From assembly GCA_051453625.1 (NCBI GenBank), contig JBOZIK010000001.1, positions 114,521,360 through 114,542,770 on the forward strand: a DNA stretch of 21,411 nucleotides, given 5' to 3'. The translations under genes and the position numbers were made by a program. The stretch is from Welwitschia mirabilis. Taxonomy: Eukaryota > Gnetophyta > Gnetopsida > Welwitschiales. A model generated the notes under the pieces. That model ran no database searches. It was given only the letters and a program-made list of their open reading frames with translations, and was not told where the DNA came from. Shown here in pieces: positions 17,896 to 21,411 of this stretch; positions within the stretch are counted from its first letter, which is position 1; the number at the start of each line of letters is the position of its first letter.

Positions 17896-18705
17896 TTTTT
17901 CACCAAAGTATAGTGATGCAACTATTGTGTATGTCTTAAAGCATGCATTTTACATCATTTAACAATCTTGAATATCATAACTAGTGAAAACAAGATATTA
18001 GAAAGGAGAAGAGCACTTGGGAGAGAACAAATGCAATTCATATTATAAAACTTGAATTACAACTTAAGGAAACAGCAATGCATCTAATCTACCTTTAATG
18101 TAACTCAGTAATAATTAGCTGTCACCCAATTAGTCTGAAACCACAAATCATATTTTACATATGAAATAAGATCATTAATCTACAATGTAAAATGATACAC
18201 AATTTAAACAAAAAATGAAATTTGTTAAGTTAATGTATTGAACAAGTACATGACTTAAACTGAGGACGTGAACACATAAGTCTTACCTAACTAACAAGAT
18301 AAGGCAAGGGACCTGGCTCCAAAGCTCTTCCAAGGGCTTCATCTACACTTGCCACTTTTGTCATGTCATCCAAGTAATTCATTAAATTTGCAAGGACAAA
18401 TAAGTTGTCCAAGTTGATCATGTAATTGTCACCATCATTACTTATGTCACTAGGCGATGGCAAGTACATGATTCCAAAAAAACAAAGAATAAGGTGACGT
18501 TGTGTATTATTGTTGGGTGACACTAAGTGGGGAGTTACAAACGAAGGCATTATTGGGTATCATCACTGAGCGACACTAAATGGCAACAATCTTGGGGAAA
18601 TGCATAGTTGCTACATTGTTTTCAGGTGATCACAAGTGGCCACAATTACAAATAAAGGCATGTCTAGATATAATCATTGGGTATCATAATTAATGTTTAT
18701 CAACA
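17896..18705 (-). other. Region with possible LTR start at 18705 and degenerate repeats
   Basis: On the minus strand, ttggaagaggg is followed at 18705 by tgttgataaacattaatt, which looks like a polypurine-type end plus an LTR start. Inside, blocks such as cactaagtgg...acaaacgaaggca...ttgggtatcat (about 18517-18562) and its variant (about 18632-18692) form a degenerate direct repeat. A minus-strand frame at 18287-18550 contains LDNLFVLANLMNYLDDMTKV and VDEALGRALEPGPLPYLVS; it is not recognised and might be chance or a gene scrap. Confidence 0.3.
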
Positions 18706-19039
18706 CCCTCTTCCAAGCCCTTGGAAAACTCTAGCAAGCTAGGTCGATTATGTGTAGGAACAAGGCCCATGTTATAAACTCGCAAAATTAAAATGGAACA
18801 AAGCAAGGAGTACGCATGTTTTACAAAAGACAAAATGCAAAAACTTTTATTTGCAGACAGCCCATGATTTACATCATGATCACCATGGCTGAGAAGAACA
18901 AGGGACAAAAGAATGGGGAACTTCATGATGGGGTTCCTAAAGTGGATCAAGTAAGGAAGGAAACTATTCTTCTTCTTCTCCAAAAATTAGTTTCTCTATC
19001 TCCCTGTAGTCTACAGTAAAGGTAAGAATGTTTACTTGT

Positions 19040-20205
19040 TCTCTAATAGTGGCCCAAGTTTGGCTCATGGTATTAAATTGTGCCTTCTGTTACTAGAAGA
19101 AGGTATGCCCTAGCTAGACCAAACCTTCTCATATATCATCCATCCACTTGGGCACCTCAGACTAGACTTTAATGAATCTATGTTCAAACAAAGACATCAT
19201 GGTGTTCACATTGTGCTCTATGGCTTTTATTGTGGCTAACAAAAGTTAGAATTCCTCCAATTGCATAGTTGGAGGTGAAGTAGAGAAGAAAGTTATAGCA
19301 ACTAAAGAGGGCCCAAAAGCAGAGGTGGAAGAAGGCAACAATTTAAGACCAATCATTTGTTCCTTGTTAATTCCCACCTTCTTCAAAGCCTTCAGTGTCA
19401 CCATGGAGCAGAGATGAGGTCGATGTCTTCTGGCAAAGGGACAAACTGCCTACACAATTTGTTGATCAAACATGGATATAGGAGGTAGGTTGGTTTCCAT
19501 TCCTTTGTAAACTCAGCTATTTTTGTCCAAATGAAGATAGGCAAATTAGAGTCCATGCAATGCTCTATAGTTGCCAAAATCATTAGAGCATGAACCCTAA
19601 GATGGCTAGCATGGGTGGATGGAAAGATATTAGCATGAATTGCCTCAATCACTATGTGTTGCCCCTTTGTCAAAATGTTCAGTTTTACCCCTTTGGGATC
19701 CAATACTGCTACATACTTAGGGATGAGCACGCTCATGGCCTCCGTCTGTTCCACGAATGTACCAACCAAGGTAAGAAATATCTTGCTTCTGCTTGGCATC
19801 CCCTAGCGCAGGTGCAACGGTCTCAACTCTAATTTTGATGTGGATGCCAAAGACAGTGAATATTAGAAAGTCTTTCTCATTCTCCCAAGTTCTGCCAATA
19901 TTGAGGAAGAATTCTCTGATATCCCTATCAAGGAACTTGCCTTCTACTGCCACTATCCATTTCCATCCTACTGCATTAACCTTTTCCATCATTGTACTGT
20001 CAATCTGTGTTTGCACTTGCTCGAAATATTTCTAAACTGCAAATTGCAACTTCTGGTTGGCAGCCTTACCGATTTCTTCCTTCCTCTCTTCCTCCCCTAT
20101 GTCAGGAGCCTCTCAAGGTTGTTTGTCAAGAACATAATAAGGACCAAACTCATTAGTAATCAGTGTAGACGGATCTAAAGCCTTTCTTAAACATTTATGA
20201 GACCT
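19040..20205 (-). pseudogene. Second envelope-position ORF of a SIRE-like element ('putative plant transposon protein' type), decayed
   Basis: From about 20205 on the minus strand the frame reads KCLRKALDPSTLITNEFGPY, then, after stops near 20115 and 20033, FEQVQTQIDSTMMEKVNAVG and KFLDRDIREFFLNIGRTW. A frameshift between about 19860 and 19799 leads to SVLIPKYVAVLDPKGVKLNI, HANIFPSTHASHLRVHALMI, a segment with IFIWTKIAEFTKEW and a stop at 19398. One frame over, VTLKALKKVGINKEQM and, further on, AIEHNVNTMMSLFEHRF continue a helical C-terminal tail to about 19040. The core (N-x-F-P-x-x-H, then hydrophobic A-x-x-I-x-A) matches the plus-strand copy at 3148-3300. Function in live elements is not known. 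Confidence 0.65.
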
Positions 20206-21312
20206 GGAAAATGAAGATGCCACAGACCACAAACAAACAAAAAAAAAAAAGATGCATGCCAAGTTAATGCTTCATATAAACCTGACAACAACCTACTAAT
20301 TATTTGTTCTATAAAGACTATCTCAATCAAATTATTGTACATCTGAAAATCTAGAAACATCAACTAGTCAAGTCTATGATTGCTCAGAAAGCTGAATCTT
20401 TGATACCTGGGTGAATTTTCTTAAGGATACATGAAGTTTAAGATGCGCTAAACTTATAACAAAATGAAGAGGCAATAATAAGTGAATTAGATCAGGTAAA
20501 CCAGAATTTTCTGCAAATGATTATTTCATACATGCCACCATACAAGATGAGTTTGCTAATATTACTATAATAGATTAAACCTTCTAGAGAATTTTAGTTT
20601 AGTTCAGCATATAAAGTGAGGGTTTGGAACACTTAAAAGGCCATTTGTAGAAAGAGAATCTTATAGGTGAAAAGTCATCAGAAAGTGCATTGGAAAAGGA
20701 CCATGTACATGAAATAGTGAAACAGATCTATTTAAAAAATCATCTTCAGCTGATAGTGAAGCACAATTACAAGAAAACTTGGATTCTGAGGGGGAATTAG
20801 CAATGTTGAAAAAAATTAGTGGTTGAGAGCTCCATGAAATTGAACAGGAATATATCTTTAGAAGCTATGTCTCATAAACAGGCTTATTGCTCTTTAAGCC
20901 TAGGAAGCCCTACTACATTTATCCATTTTAATTTTCAGAGACCAACTCTTCTCGAATTAAAAGAGAAAAAATAATACGAGGCACAAGCTAATAAACTGAT
21001 AAATATTAGCTTAAGATGGTAATGTATAGACAAGGCACAAAAATGAATAAAATTAAAACTATGCAGATGAGATGAGAGAAACAATTGCAAGGGATAAGGA
21101 ACATAGAAACAACATAAAAATGTAAATTCTATTCTAAATAAAGTTAATTTCCTTGAAAATCTGTGAAGAGTACTAGAATATATGTAAGAGCGCTCCAAGG
21201 TTGCTAGATACTTGAAGTTGTGATGGCAGTAAAGCTGGAATGACTAAATCATGGTGGAAAAAATGAAACAAGCAATGCAAGTTTATAACAGTTGTGACAT
21301 GTCACTAGGTAG
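20206..21312. other. Non-coding sequence between element remnants
   Basis: AT-rich, with a poly-A run near 20239-20250. No supportable frame, RNA gene or element end. The 87-codon minus frame at 20935-21198 is rich in F, L, S and Y and looks like chance. Confidence 0.45.
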
Positions 21313-21411
21313 TGTTGAATCAAATATTTTCAATGATGAAGATTCTCAGTTAAGAAAACAAGCTTTCTCCAGATCGGGACGTCTGCCCTGTCTAATTGGG
21401 ACGTTCGCCCA
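21313..21411 (+). mobile_element. Start of another SIRE-like LTR, cut by the window edge
   Basis: tgttgaatcaaatattttca at 21313 aligns with the starts of the LTRs at 4826 (plus) and 7030 (minus). Two motifs of the family array, cgggacgtctgcc and tgggacgttcgcc, follow at 21376-21411. No polypurine tract precedes it, so it is a 5' LTR or a solo LTR, and the bases before 21313 (gtcactaggtag) would be host target. Confidence 0.7.

Noticed and set aside
18838-18949. Plus-strand exon-like segment with acceptor tttatttgcag, a good ATG context (atcaccatggct), frame MAEKNKGQKNGELHDGVPKV and donor gtaagg
   Set aside because: It lies directly beyond the C-terminal end of the minus-strand extra ORF, where the 3' untranslated region of that element is expected. 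No further exon follows on the plus strand. It remains possible but unsupported.
1-21411. tRNA, rRNA or other structured RNA genes
   Set aside because: I saw no cloverleaf with conserved T-loop (gttcgaatc-type) sequence and no rRNA core motifs on either strand. A tRNAscan or Rfam search could still find a diverged one.

Overview
The window looks like nuclear DNA of a flowering plant, probably a dicot. It is AT-rich, its coding pieces are short and split by GT/AG introns, it carries several families of Ty1/copia LTR retrotransposon in different states of decay, and it has runs of exactly 100 N typical of a draft assembly. I see no intact long gene and nothing prokaryotic. Most positions belong to dead retroelements or to non-coding sequence I cannot name.

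Left third (about 1206-7790). A 5'-truncated plus-strand SIRE/Maximus-like copia element runs: end of reverse transcriptase and RNase H (1206-2180), a spacer with GACGTC-type motifs (2290-2515), an envelope-position extra ORF of the 'putative plant transposon protein' type (2537-3705), a 3' untranslated region present twice in tandem around a gap (3706-4198 and 4299-4825), polypurine tracts, and a 3' LTR (4826 to about 5837). This LTR abuts a related LTR in the opposite orientation (5851-7030). That second LTR belongs to a minus-strand element whose internal end lies at about 7031-7790. The two LTRs form an imperfect inverted repeat of about 2.2 kb.

Middle (about 7990-16080). This part holds a 159-bp tandem duplication, non-coding sequence with possible LTR starts (8364, 10013), and two minus-strand leucine-rich-repeat exons (11092-11163 and 15934-16077). 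These exons are 72 and 144 nt long, with phase-2 borders, and splice in perfect register. Between them, on the opposite strand, sit coding-like exons of an unrecognised gene (12373-12533, 12768-12846, up to 13342). They are broken by two assembly gaps around a small contig that looks like an alternative deletion allele or a misplaced piece.

Right third (16080-21411). This part holds a CA/CG microsatellite, a decayed minus-strand copia RNase H of a second lineage (about 17430-17890) with the start of its 3' LTR near 17366, a second decayed envelope-position ORF on the minus strand (about 19040-20205), and, at the right edge, the first 99 bases of another SIRE-like LTR (from 21313).

The most interesting signals are: the GACGTC motif array, shared by the LTRs and by the spacer in front of the extra ORF; the tail-to-tail LTR pair; the LRR gene with a very large, transposon-rich intron that holds antisense exons; and the duplicated flanks at every 100-N gap, which make several apparent tandem duplications suspect.
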